The translations under genes and the position numbers were made by a program. 64,000 bases of DNA from Anthoceros angustus (Eukaryota; Streptophyta; Anthocerotopsida; Anthocerotales; Anthocerotaceae): positions 186,001-250,000 of the forward strand of contig MU008200.1 of NCBI GenBank assembly GCA_010909165.1, given 5' to 3'. The notes below the pieces were generated by a model, which had not been told where the DNA came from, did no database searches, and was given only the letters and a program-made list of their open reading frames with translations. Shown piece by piece: positions 55,961 through 64,000 of this stretch; within the stretch, counting starts at the first letter, position 1, and every line of letters begins with the position of its first letter.

Positions 55961-57785
55961 CGCTCCTTAAGTGGAGAAGAGAGGTCTTAGAAGTCGGGAC
56001 GAAATTGCGGTGTGGATCAGGGGGTCCCTGGGCGCCCGGGATAGACTCCTTGCTGCTAAGACATGACCTGCAATTGTGTTGTGTCGTTGTAGGTCGAGAC
56101 ATGGTGATTTTTCGGAGCAGTGCAAGAGGTGCAGCTGCTGGAAGGGGGAGAGTAGAGGACGCCTTGCTTGTTCAAAAGGCTGAGGTAGTGGGTTGCTGCA
56201 AGTAGCGATTGTTTCCCCAGAATCCGATCGTTCACACAAGTCTCATGGGACGAACCCAACGCATTTGCAAAGGGATAAGTGTGGCTAGAGGGGAAATCTT
56301 GAAGCCGGGGTTTTCCTCCCACACCTCACCTTGGAATCAGACACAATCTGGTTAGACAGCGGGTTGGGAAGGAAAGAAAAAAGGCTTGGTCAGCACTCAG
56401 CGATTAGACCACATCTCACCTCGGTCCCTCAAGGAAATCTTCCTTCCTAAGAGCGCCCTCACCGTTAGTCGCCCCAGAAGCGGAGCTTGGTCACTCAGCT
56501 CTTGACCACCCAGGGATCTCCCCGGCCCTCTTGTGACGAGAAGGCAGCACCCTGAATCAGTCCGTTATTGATCGAACGTCTCCAATCAACCTCGCGCGCA
56601 GATTCGACACACAGGAGCTCACACCTGAAATTGTCTAACAAGAGAGACGCGAAGGTGTCTCTTATACATCCGGCCACGGAACGCCATAACTCACCTTTCC
56701 CTAGTGTCTAAAAAAAATGGCTGACCTACCACGAGCGCACCTACCACCTGTGTAACCTGCATTCATGTGCTTTCCTAGCACCTTATCCCTAATCGAGTGA
56801 AAGCCCCCGACCCATGATGCCGCCTCTAAAATCAGCGCCCGCCTCCTTGCGCTGCCCTGCGGCCCATGGGTGTTCCCCTCGCTCTCCTACCACACCTCTG
56901 ATCCGAAAGATTCTCCCTTAATACCTCCACCTCACTTCTGCTATCCGAGGTCCCTTCACTCCTTCCAGGAGGTGCCGCCCGTCCCCTGCCCCCGCGCATG
57001 TTGCCTCGCTCCTCATCACTAGACAGCTACACAGTGCGTTCCTCCCTCCACGCTCTGGCCTCCGCCTCGCTCATCTCCTCGAGCACAACTTGCGGAGGGT
57101 ATGCCCCGGATCCCATTCGAAGGAACCACTAGTAGGAGCCCGTGGCGGTTAGGATGTGCGCCGAGTTTCCCGCCTCCTTCCACCTCCGCCGCCCCGCACT
57201 GCCGACTCCTGCACTCCACCCGTGGTTCCTCTCGCGAATGCAGGCACTTGTGTCGTAATTACCCTTGCCCCCACGCGGCTGCGGGCGCGCCCCTTCACTC
57301 GACCCCACTGAAATCCTGCCCCTTGAAATCTCGCAGGCTCACAGTACCAAGGTGCGGTCTTCTTCCAGTTGCGCTCCGAATCTGCTAGTGCTCAGCTTAC
57401 TGTCAGCCCCGGCTCCGCAACTAGGGTTGTTATCTCCCCCTGGCCTGTATCCATACGTTCCGTATTCGGCCACCGTTGTGGAACTAGACACCTCCCCACT
57501 TCCCTGCGCCATTGTTGCTGAATGAAGGATCCCCCCACCATATATAGACAATTTTTATTCCTAAAAATCCTAAGGTCCAAGGACCTTCTGGCATGATATT
57601 CACAGATTCGAGGCCCAAGGACTAATTATTTGTAAAATTATTATTGCCATGGGGCAAGGATCACTTTTAGTATAAAAGGCCTTGCCTCAGACATTTCCTA
57701 AGCAATCCATCACTCTAGACATGAGAAAAAAAAAAAAAAACGTTCAAACCGACAGTCCAGGGAAGGGTTAGTGTACATGTGGTCT
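55961..57785. other. Probable gypsy LTR (minus), no gene
   Basis: No coding motif on either strand. It ends at 57785 next to the complement of a polypurine tract (CTCTCCTTCTCAAATG). An A-run lies at 57725-57740. A TATA-like TATAAAAGG lies near 57670 on the plus strand. By position it should be the LTR of the gypsy whose integrase end is at 57827-58030; length and far end are unknown. Confidence 0.5.
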
Positions 57786-57826
57786 CCCACATACTCTCCT
57801 TCTCAAATGTTGGCGTCCTCACCAAC

Positions 57827-58042
57827 TTATTGATAATACTTTTTAACTCGCCAACCATTGACTCTGGTTGGCAAGTGCGGCCCATTCAAGTACTTCAGCT
57901 GGATAGAACCATTGTCGAAAACCTCCAGGACTCTGAATGGACCCATCCACCTGAGGTGCAATTTGCCTGGAAAATGCATGTATCGGTTATCATACAATAG
58001 AGCCAAGTCTCCGGGGACAACATACTCCTGGTGCTTCAGCCT
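57827..58042 (-). pseudogene. Gypsy integrase C-terminus (minus)
   Basis: Minus-strand frame reading YVVPGDLALLYDNRYMHFPG, KLHLRWMGPFRVLEVFDNGS, YLNGPHLPTRVNGWRVKKYY then stop. It is close to the plus-strand copy at 22627-22851 (same VVPGDLALLYDNRYMHFPG). It is cut at 58042, where oppositely oriented linker sequence starts. Confidence 0.9.
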
Positions 58043-58059
58043 AGAAAAGGAGCAGCGAT

Positions 58060-58328
58060 ATGTGTACAAGGAGGAGCAAGGAGCTCTCAACAGGTGAGCA
58101 GCTAAGAGAGCTGCAAGTGGAGGCCACGATGTTGGCAAGGAGCGATGGAGGAATCGCGAAGAAATCGCAATTTGGAGGAAGGAGGGGTGGCACACGAAAA
58201 TGGTGTGCCAAGGAGGTGTGTGCGCTAGAGTCCAGGAGCGGAGATGGCCCAGCGGTGGTGTGCATGGAGGAGGATTGTGGAGAAACCACATCTCGAAGAG
58301 TGTTTGCAGCAAAGCTGCAAAAAGGGTA
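58060..58328 (+). pseudogene. Gypsy RNase H-integrase linker, inverted piece
   Basis: An 89-codon plus frame reads EATMLARSDGGIAKKSQFGG, GTRKWCAKEVCALESRSGDG and CGETTSRRVFAAKL. It matches the tail of the minus-strand RT ORF near 51350-51560 (MMVARSDGGIARKSQFGRRK, RWCAKKTYALEPRSKDG), so the linker is conserved between two elements although it has no known domain. Confidence 0.75.
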
Positions 58329-58389
58329 GTCGATGGATTCATGGTCGACTGAAGAAGTTGCTGCTAGGAAAACGCAGCAAGGTGTGGTT

Positions 58390-59820
58390 TCCTAGCAGGA
58401 TTTTGCATATATTGGCTCACAACACCTAGAGCTTTTCCAAGATCTAGACCAGTTGCAACCATGGCAAACATCAAACTGCCCACTGCTTGTCTATAAGGAA
58501 TGTTCCCCATCTCCTCCTCCTCGTGATTGCTTGCAGGACATTGGTCTTTGCTAAACCTCATATCTAAACCGAGAGGTGTTGCAATTGGCCTGCAATTAGT
58601 CATTCTAAAACAATCCAAGAGTTCCTCGATGTACTTCTGTTGTCCAAGCTTGATTGTTCTCCTCACCTTATCTCTAACCACTTGAGTCCCAAGGCAATAG
58701 ATGAGCTCCCCAAGTTCTTCATTTCAAATTGTCTTGACAACATCTCCTTTACCTCATTGATGGCATCTATAGATGCACTCCACAAAATGAGGTCATCCAT
58801 GTATATGGCTAGAATAACCATAGATTGGAGAACTTTGAATATGTAGATGCTCTCATCAGATGTGCATTGTTGAAATCCTTGCTCCTTTAAGAAGGCATTG
58901 ATCTTCTCATACTAATCTCTAGACCCTTGCTTCAATCCATAGAGAGCTTTCTTCAATTTGCACACCAAACTCTCATTGCCTTTTTCGATATACCCTTCAC
59001 GTTGCTCCATATAAATGTCCTCCTCCAAATCTCCATTGAGAAATGCAGTTTTTACATCCATTTGATGAATCTCCAAATCATCAATTGCTCCCACTGCAAG
59101 TAAAGTCCTTATTGACACAAATTTGGCCACTGGAGCAAAGGTCTCATTGTAATCGATGCCTTGTTCTTGGCTATATCCCTTCACCACCAATCTTGCCTTA
59201 TATCTCTCAATCTGACTACTAGAATCTCTCTTGATTCTAAACACCCATTTGCTCCCAATAGCATTCCTTCCTGCAGGCAAGGAGGTTAACACTCAAGTGT
59301 CCTTCTTCTTCAATGACTTCATCTCATCATCCATAGCTTCTTCCCATTGCTTTGCATCCTTTCCTTGTAGTGCTTCAGCTATCGTTCTTGGTTCCCTCCC
59401 ATATTCCATAGCAATGGATGCAAACTATGATCCTTCTCTCTAATCTCGTGGTGGACAACGCTCCCTTGTTGGATATCTCCTCGGAGGAAGAATTTCTTCT
59501 CTCAAGGGTTCTTCCTCATGGTTTCCCTCGCTAAAGATCATTTCATTCCCATCAATTGGAATGACGTCTTTTCCAATTGGTTCTTCAAGTATCACAACCT
59601 CATGGGCATCAACAATAGGAAATTTCTTGCCATCTATATTCTTTCCCTCATCAAAAACCACATCTCTACTTATGATGATGCGCCCGGATGCCTTGTCTAT
59701 AGGCCTTTCTATCAATATCATAGCCCACAAAAATACACTTCAATGCCTTCCCTTCGACCTTGCTCCTAACTTCTTTGGGTTTATGTGCAAAGGCTCTACA
59801 CCCAAACACATGCACTGTGT
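58390..59820 (-). pseudogene. Copia-1 RT and integrase end, third copy
   Basis: Minus strand: integrase-RT linker (59730-59440, IDKASGRIIISRDVVFDEGK), RT start open at 59292-58912 ([60 protein letters not shown]), catalytic box with Tyr intact (IYMDDLIL, about 58800), then QKYIEELLDCFRM and VGSLMFAMVATGLD. It is cut near 58395 before RNase H. It keeps the 21 residues lost from the copy at 5.9-6.3 kb. Confidence 0.92.
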
Positions 59821-60029
59821 TTCGGGTGCCTAAAATATCACATGTCGGTGCACTCTATTTTAAGTGCTTGAAATAAACCAGATTCACAAACATGTCATTT
59901 TCTGAGTTGTGATTCTTTGATGCACCATATTTCTTCAATTTTTTTTAACGTCTCGCATTGAAGAACTCGCTCGAAGGATTGCGGTACGTCCTTTTGAGGG
60001 ACAAAAAAATTGTTTGTGTATCCCTACCA
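59821..60029. other. Stretch without recognisable gene
   Basis: Between the copia-1 fragment and the repeated 125-bp block I see no motif. Two homopolymer runs (T at 59940, A at 60004) are present. Confidence 0.5.
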
Positions 60030-60144
60030 AAAAAGGTAACCTATGTTACAGTTGTTGTTGCAATTTTATATTACACTTCCAAATTACAACATACTATGTA
60101 GGCTTGGTATTAAGTTTGACACTTATTTCCCAATATGGTGCCAC

Positions 60145-60330
60145 CATCTTAACAATGAAGTGGAATGATTTGAGAGCTGCATTTTTGAATTTGTTCTGCA
60201 GCTTGAGCTATGCACATCACACGTTGGCCCGGTTGAGGACTTTGCAAAGGAAGAGGAGGGAGTCTTTGTATGATTATGTAAAGAGGTTTTATGGTTACTT
60301 TGAAAGAGTACCACCACGGCCGCCAAAAAG
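60145..60330 (+). pseudogene. Gypsy gag fragment
   Basis: The plus frame reads MKWNDLRAAFLNLFCSLSYA, HHTLARLRTLQRKRRESLYD, YVKRFYGYFERV. This is the Retrotrans_gag pattern (W..L...F...F...........L..L.Q...ESL.DY..RF). About 60 codons survive between the 125-bp repeat block and the end of copia-4 on the other strand. Confidence 0.75.
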
Positions 60331-60868
60331 ATGTAGCCTTCTGCAAAAGCAAGGCCTATGATATGAATTTTCCTGATGAAGGTTCAGGAAATAGCATAGG
60401 AAGGAGTCCAGAGGGAACGTATGTAGATCCATCTGAGTTATCCCCAAGGACAACGGAGTGCTCATGACAAGAAGAAGTGAGGTCATAGGAGACAAATGAC
60501 TTTCATTGTGCACACATGTGGTTGGAGGCCCCACTGTCCAGAAACCACTGTGGCAAGACATCTGTAGAGGCTGATGAAGCAAGATAGGCTACCAATAGTC
60601 CAGGTGTGGAAGCTCTTGTCACATGGGACTCTGCTGAAGATTTCCCTTTAGCTTCATCGGATTTCTTTTTCCTGCAATATCTAGTGGCCTGGTTTGCCAC
60701 AGTAGTTGCAGACCCCGCGCTTCTTTTCACTTGAAGCGGAGGGATTGAAACCAGGAGATAAGAAGGACGTTTGTCCAGCATATCCCCTGCCTCGTCCTCT
60801 TCCACGACCTCCCCTGCCTCGACCTCTCCCTCTTCCTCTCCCTCTCCCACTGAAGAGGGTAGTGTCAC
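60331..60868 (-). pseudogene. Copia-4 gag end and protease
   Basis: A 121-codon minus frame (60868-60503) reads an acidic, glycine-rich stretch, a decayed zinc knuckle (RYCRKKKSDEAKGKSS) and the protease active site WFLDSGASNHMCAQ before a stop at 60503. Beyond it, in shifted frames, SFVSYDLTSS and VVLGDNS continue the protease to about 60331. Asp-Ser-Gly is intact. Confidence 0.88.
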
Positions 60869-61500
60869 TTACTTGAGTGATGATCCTGCCTTGTGTAGCT
60901 TCCGGCTGGCTTCAGCTTGAAGCAATGCTCCAACAAGCTTCTGAACAGTCAAGTTGGTTTGTGCAGGGGTTGTTGCAGTTGCAAGAGTCACCACAGCTGA
61001 CGCTTGTTGGCTTGAGCTCCACTGCTCAAAACTGGGAGGTAAGGAGGCAAGTAATTGGATTGTAGCTTGTGACTCAGAGAGGATCACATCACAAGAGGCT
61101 AGCTTGGCATGTGCTGATCCACCGAATCCGACTCCTTAATGCGAAGATTCTGAAAATTTAAGGTAGTAGCAACCTCTAACATGACTTCTTTGCACTCATA
61201 GGTGTCAGATAGAAGAGTCCATGCTTCGCTAGCCGTGCTTGTTAACTGGATGTGTAGAATCATCTCTTGGGAGATGGAGGCAACCAATATAGTACATGCT
61301 TTTCCGTCTTTAGCTTTCTAGTCAAGCTCATCCTGTGCAGTCTACTTGATACTTGTCCCTCCAGGAGTTACTGTCCCGGAGACTTGGCCGGCTATCTTCT
61401 GTGGTACAACTATGCCCATCAACAACTTTTCTTCCAAGATGCATCGGATCCTAAAGCTCCAAGCGTCGTAGTTGTTAGGAGTGAGTCTATCCTTTTCCTG
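60869..61500 (-). pseudogene. Copia-4 gag
   Basis: The minus strand reads LTPNNYDAWSFRIRCILEEK, LLMGIVVPQKIAGQVSGTV, two stops, then ASISQEMILHIQLTSTASEA, WTLLSDTYECKEVMLEV, NFQNLRIKESDSVDQHM, and IQLLASLPPSFEQW. This is the copia Gag start plus UBN2 domain. A frameshift near 61100 separates the last two parts. No ATG was found at the beginning. Confidence 0.88.
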
Positions 61501-61560
61501 TAGTCGATTAGACCCTGTGTTTGTCGACGTTTAGCCCGACATCGGGCAAGACTGTTGAAT

Positions 61561-62067
61561 TTAGAGCGACTTGCTGCTGGACTTAGACAAGTGCTGCCTG
61601 AGTGTCAGGATTTGATGTGAATGCTGCTTGAGTTCAAGTTTCTGTGTGGCTATTGAGTGCATATCAGACTCTCTTTGTTTTTCAAGACGTTCTTGTCTAG
61701 AAGACAGACTATCGAGCCTACTGGAAAGAAAAGGTGGTGTGTCAACACAGTCAGCCTGAAGGAAATTTGAACATTGACAATTAGGTCTAGGTACTGGATA
61801 GGCCTTTGCAGGAAGGTAGGAGGATCTAACTCCTGTACGTGGTTGTCTCAATACTGAGGAAGACGAAGAGGGAAGATGTGTGGAATACGACTCAATGAAG
61901 GTTTGAAGGAAACGGATGCGTTCCTCTTGCTGCGAGGGAGTCAGCGCCTTTTTAAAGTAAAGACTCTCAAATTCTTCCTGAAAATTGGCAGGACCTACAG
62001 CGCCCATAAACTTACCTTGTTGACTGAAATCGGACCACAGATGCCTGCAATTATTCTTGCGAGGCAT
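61561..62067 (-). CDS. Intact 168-codon ORF upstream of copia-4 gag (unknown)
   Basis: ATG at 62067 to TAA at 61563-61561, unbroken. The protein reads MPRKNNCRHLWSDFSQQGKF, MGAVGPANFQEEFESLYFKK, QQEERIRFLQTFIESYST, a serine-proline-rich middle, then a coiled-coil-like end (FLSSRLDSLSSRQERLEKQR, KLELKQHSHQILTLRQHLSK). No known motif. It is 60 bases upstream of the copia-4 gag reading frame. Either it is a leader ORF of that element or it belongs to another inserted element such as an old pararetrovirus-like sequence; nothing here decides. Together with 41975-42517 it is one of two unbroken unknown ORFs preceding a copia gag. Confidence 0.55.
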   Translation of the reverse strand: MPRKNNCRHLWSDFSQQGKFMGAVGPANFQEEFESLYFKKALTPSQQEERIRFLQTFIESYSTHLPSSSSSVLRQPRTGVRSSYLPAKAYPVPRPNCQCSNFLQADCVDTPPFLSSRLDSLSSRQERLEKQRESDMHSIATQKLELKQHSHQILTLRQHLSKSSSKSL

Positions 62068-62190
62068 CGTGTCCAGACACTCATGATAACTGCAGCATCA
62101 ATGTTGGGTTTTTGTGAGAAGCTGACCCCAATTTGTCAGCGGAATCATCAGTGGGTAATGCCTCTCACTCACTGATGAGGCTTTTTGGTG

Positions 62191-62225
62191 CTTTTTGGTG
62201 TGATGCCTCTCATCACACCAAAAAG
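62191..62225. repeat. Hairpin, 15-bp perfect stem
   Basis: CTTTTTGGTGTGATG, a 5-base loop CCTCT, and CATCACACCAAAAAG. The decamer CTTTTTGGTG is also repeated directly before it (62181-62190). Confidence 0.95.
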
Positions 62226-62369
62226 GCTTTCGATAATACAGAATGAAAAGTGCACACACACAAGTCTCTGAACGAACGATTATTACTACTAACTACCAAC
62301 CGCCCATAAGCAGGTGTTCAGCAATGGATAAACTAACTACTAATAATTAAATATCTAACAGGCATCGCC

Positions 62370-62640
62370 ACACACCCCAAAAGCAAAGCAATTACACAGT
62401 AGCCATTCACAAGGGGAGCAACCTGTAGAGGCGCCCGTAGGGGGCGAGCCCTCCGCCAAGCACTCTGACCGCCACAAACTCCCTCTCTACTAGACACTGC
62501 GTTGGCTTGCAGCCGACACGAAATTCCTTTACAAGGAGCAAAGGACTCGCGAGGTTGGGAGCGTAGGACACGATACTTTACTTCTCAAAATTGCTCCCTC
62601 TTATGGGAGAATCATCATATCATCCCTCCCCCAGTGCGCC
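62370..62640 (-). repeat. LTR-like block (minus), match to 55375-55650
   Basis: Reverse complement of part of the block after the coiled-coil ORF at 53-54.8 kb. Shared landmarks are GGCATCGCCACACACCCC, ATTCACAAGGGGAGCAAC and AAGGACTCGCGAG. It lies on the 3' side of the minus-strand coiled-coil fragment, the same arrangement. Confidence 0.85.
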
Positions 62641-62761
62641 ATCCATCGCGCCGCCTTTCCCCTTATTCTAATATTTCCTGCCACAAAACTGCCTCCTTTT
62701 CTCACCCTTCGGCGGCAAGTGCTCCTCCCAGAGGGGCTCCCCTAGCCAGCCCTGTTCCTCC

Positions 62762-63145
62762 TTACTGTGCTACCTCCTCCTTGGTAGCCTCCTCTGACTC
62801 GGACTCCTCGAAGTCCATATCACTCTTGGCCTCTTCAAAATCTAAGGCCTCAGGCTTGATCTTCGTAAGGGCCTCCATGTCATCGTCGTGTGGCCAAAGC
62901 ATCCTTCTCTTCACAAGGTGCAATATTTCATTGTTCGCATTGAGAATCCTGTTGTGGAGGTTGACCCCTAAACTTTGATATTCTAACTCCAACTCATCGA
63001 GGTCTTCCGGCCAAGTACCTTTCTCACATGCTCACGCACCCTCTTCAATTGCTCTTGGGCTTTTTCCTTATCTTGCCTTTCTGCCACCAACAGCAAATAC
63101 TTGGCCTCCGACCTCCTTTTCCATGGTGGCAGCCCGATTAGCTTG
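62762..63145 (-). pseudogene. Coiled-coil ORF fragment (minus)
   Basis: Minus frame 62992-62762 reads ELEYQSLGVNLHNRILNANN, EILHLVKRRMLWPHDDDMEA and an acidic end (DFEEAKSDMDFEESESEEAT). It matches the plus-strand ORF at 54285-54500 residue for residue in most places. Upstream (to 63145) helical remains AKYLLLVAERQ-like are visible. It lacks the PT-VG repeats. Confidence 0.75.
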
Positions 63146-63204
63146 TGCTTCATGGAAGCCTAGTTGCTTCTCCAGTGCTTTGTTGTCACGCATTCGTTCG
63201 GAAT

Positions 63205-63325
63205 AGGAGATTGCATGAAGCATGTAATAGATGCATCTTCTTAACAGGGCAACTACTAATTAGTTTCTTTACCTCTTTTAACTTTTCACCTTTCTACCTT
63301 GTTTCACCAGTGCCGTTACTCTACA
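63205..63325 (-). repeat. Third fragment of the LTR flanking the 14-3-3 gene
   Basis: AGATTGCATGAAGCATG, ATGCATCTTCTTAACAGGG and ACCTCTTTTAACTTTTCACC match 18735-18840 closely and, in reverse, 14385-14495. About 120 bp remain. Confidence 0.88.
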
Positions 63326-63419
63326 TTGCGTGAAGTGATGGATGGAGTGATCATCTTGAGGATGCAGAGTTTTGTTACAATAACACTGTACATAGCTCCA
63401 CAGGCTATACACCGTTTTA

Positions 63420-63882
63420 GATGACAGGTAACGAAGCAATGGACGTAGTTTCCATATTGAATGCTGAAGCGTTTGAGACAGCAGCAAGAGAATCACGTGA
63501 GTTTATTGAGCAATTGAAGGCTAGGCATGAAGTTGCTACGAAGATTTTGGCCAAAGCTCAAGAAAGGTAAAAAAAGTTTGCTGACAGGTACAGGAAAGAG
63601 GAAGAATTTCAAGTAGGTGACAAGGTGTGGGTGAAATTGAAGAATTTTCAACTACCACAAGGGTTGACCTCAAAGTTCATGCCTAAGTATGGAGAACCTT
63701 TCGTAGATCAGAAGCGCATTGGGAATATGGCTTACAAACTATAATTGCCTGAATGGATCTTCTCTCATAATGCGTTTCATGTCTCTTTCCTGAAACCATT
63801 TGTGATTTCAAAAGAGAATAAGGATATGAACAGAAAGGATTCTCAGCAAGGCAAGAAAGCTTGGTTTGACACGGGCTAGCAC
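63420..63882 (+). pseudogene. Gypsy integrase C-terminus, second lineage (plus)
   Basis: The plus frame with two stops reads EFIEQLKARHEVATKILAKA, KKFADRYRKEEEFQVGDKVW, VKLKNFQLPQGLTSKFMPKY, then LPEWIFSHNAFHVSFLKPFV, ISKENKDMNRKD. That is the end of a gypsy integrase (VGDKVWVxxxN, HNAFHVSxLKP). The end matches the relic at 19.1 kb, where a chromodomain follows; here the chromodomain is absent and a coiled-coil ORF begins after about 20 bases. Confidence 0.88.
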
Positions 63883-63899
63883 ATCTGAGCATGTAGAGT

Positions 63900-64000
63900 G
63901 AAATATAAATGAGGCCCATGAGTGGGTCATGGCCAACCAAGCCGTGAGGATTCGCGACTTGGAGAAGGAGGTGGGAGAAGTTCGCTGGAATTTGGAGGCA
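63900..64000 (+). pseudogene. Coiled-coil ORF, start of another copy (cut by window end)
   Basis: The plus frame reads EAHEWVMANQAVRIRDLEKE, VGEVRWNLEA and continues past the window. It matches 53871-53945 (VMATQAIKIRDMEEELQRTR). This copy lies right after an integrase end. Confidence 0.7.

Overview
The window is nuclear DNA of a land plant. Two observations support this: one spliced 14-3-3 gene of the plant non-epsilon layout (introns after ...KQAQ and after ...LAKQ, about 15.9-17.9 kb, minus strand), and a background made almost entirely of Ty1/copia and Ty3/gypsy LTR retrotransposons with plant-type primer sites (initiator tRNA-Met for copia, tRNA-Asp for one gypsy family). The species cannot be named from the sequence. 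Apart from the 14-3-3 gene I see no convincing host gene, no tRNA or rRNA gene and no CRISPR.

Layout. 0-0.8 kb: 3' end plus LTR of a copia family (copia-1). 0.8-4.7 kb: relics of an unnamed domain and of a gypsy RT, then unexplained DNA. 4.7-10.3 kb: a minus-strand copia-1 element whose gag is split by a solo LTR of its own family, with that piece duplicated in tandem. 10.3-13.6 kb: gypsy protease relic, a second copy of the unnamed domain, and an LTR-like promoter with a doubled TATA region. 14.0-18.9 kb: the 14-3-3 gene bracketed by two inverted LTRs of one family, rich in tandem repeats. 18.9-23.5 kb: a chromodomain-type integrase end and a 2.04-kb tandem duplication carrying a gypsy integrase tail and LTR. 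23.5-33.8 kb: a two-domain, coiled-coil ORF family joined again and again to minus-strand copia-3 pieces, as a composite tandem array. 33.8-40.5 kb: a nearly complete plus-strand copia element (copia-2, both LTRs) nested inside the copia-3 integrase. 40.5-43.0 kb: the 5' half of copia-3 with PBS, LTR and an intact 180-codon ORF before gag. 43.0-53.3 kb: minus-strand gypsy array (LTR, PBS, integrase, several RT-RNase H copies, one largely open). 53.2-56 kb: plus-strand coiled-coil ORF with a palindromic minisatellite. 56-64 kb: fragments of gypsy, copia-1 and a fourth copia (copia-4, preceded by an intact 168-codon ORF), ending in another gypsy integrase tail followed by a coiled-coil ORF.

How it works together. 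Nearly all coding capacity is dead retroelement protein broken by stops and frameshifts. History can be read in part: the coiled-coil element lies in copia-3, copia-2 landed in copia-3, and unequal recombination multiplied the junctions. Many copy-to-copy differences are small indels that seem to cluster at CTG/CAG/CCG triplets. That could be methylation-linked decay or base-calling error in methylated repeats, so frameshift counts in the repeats should be treated cautiously.
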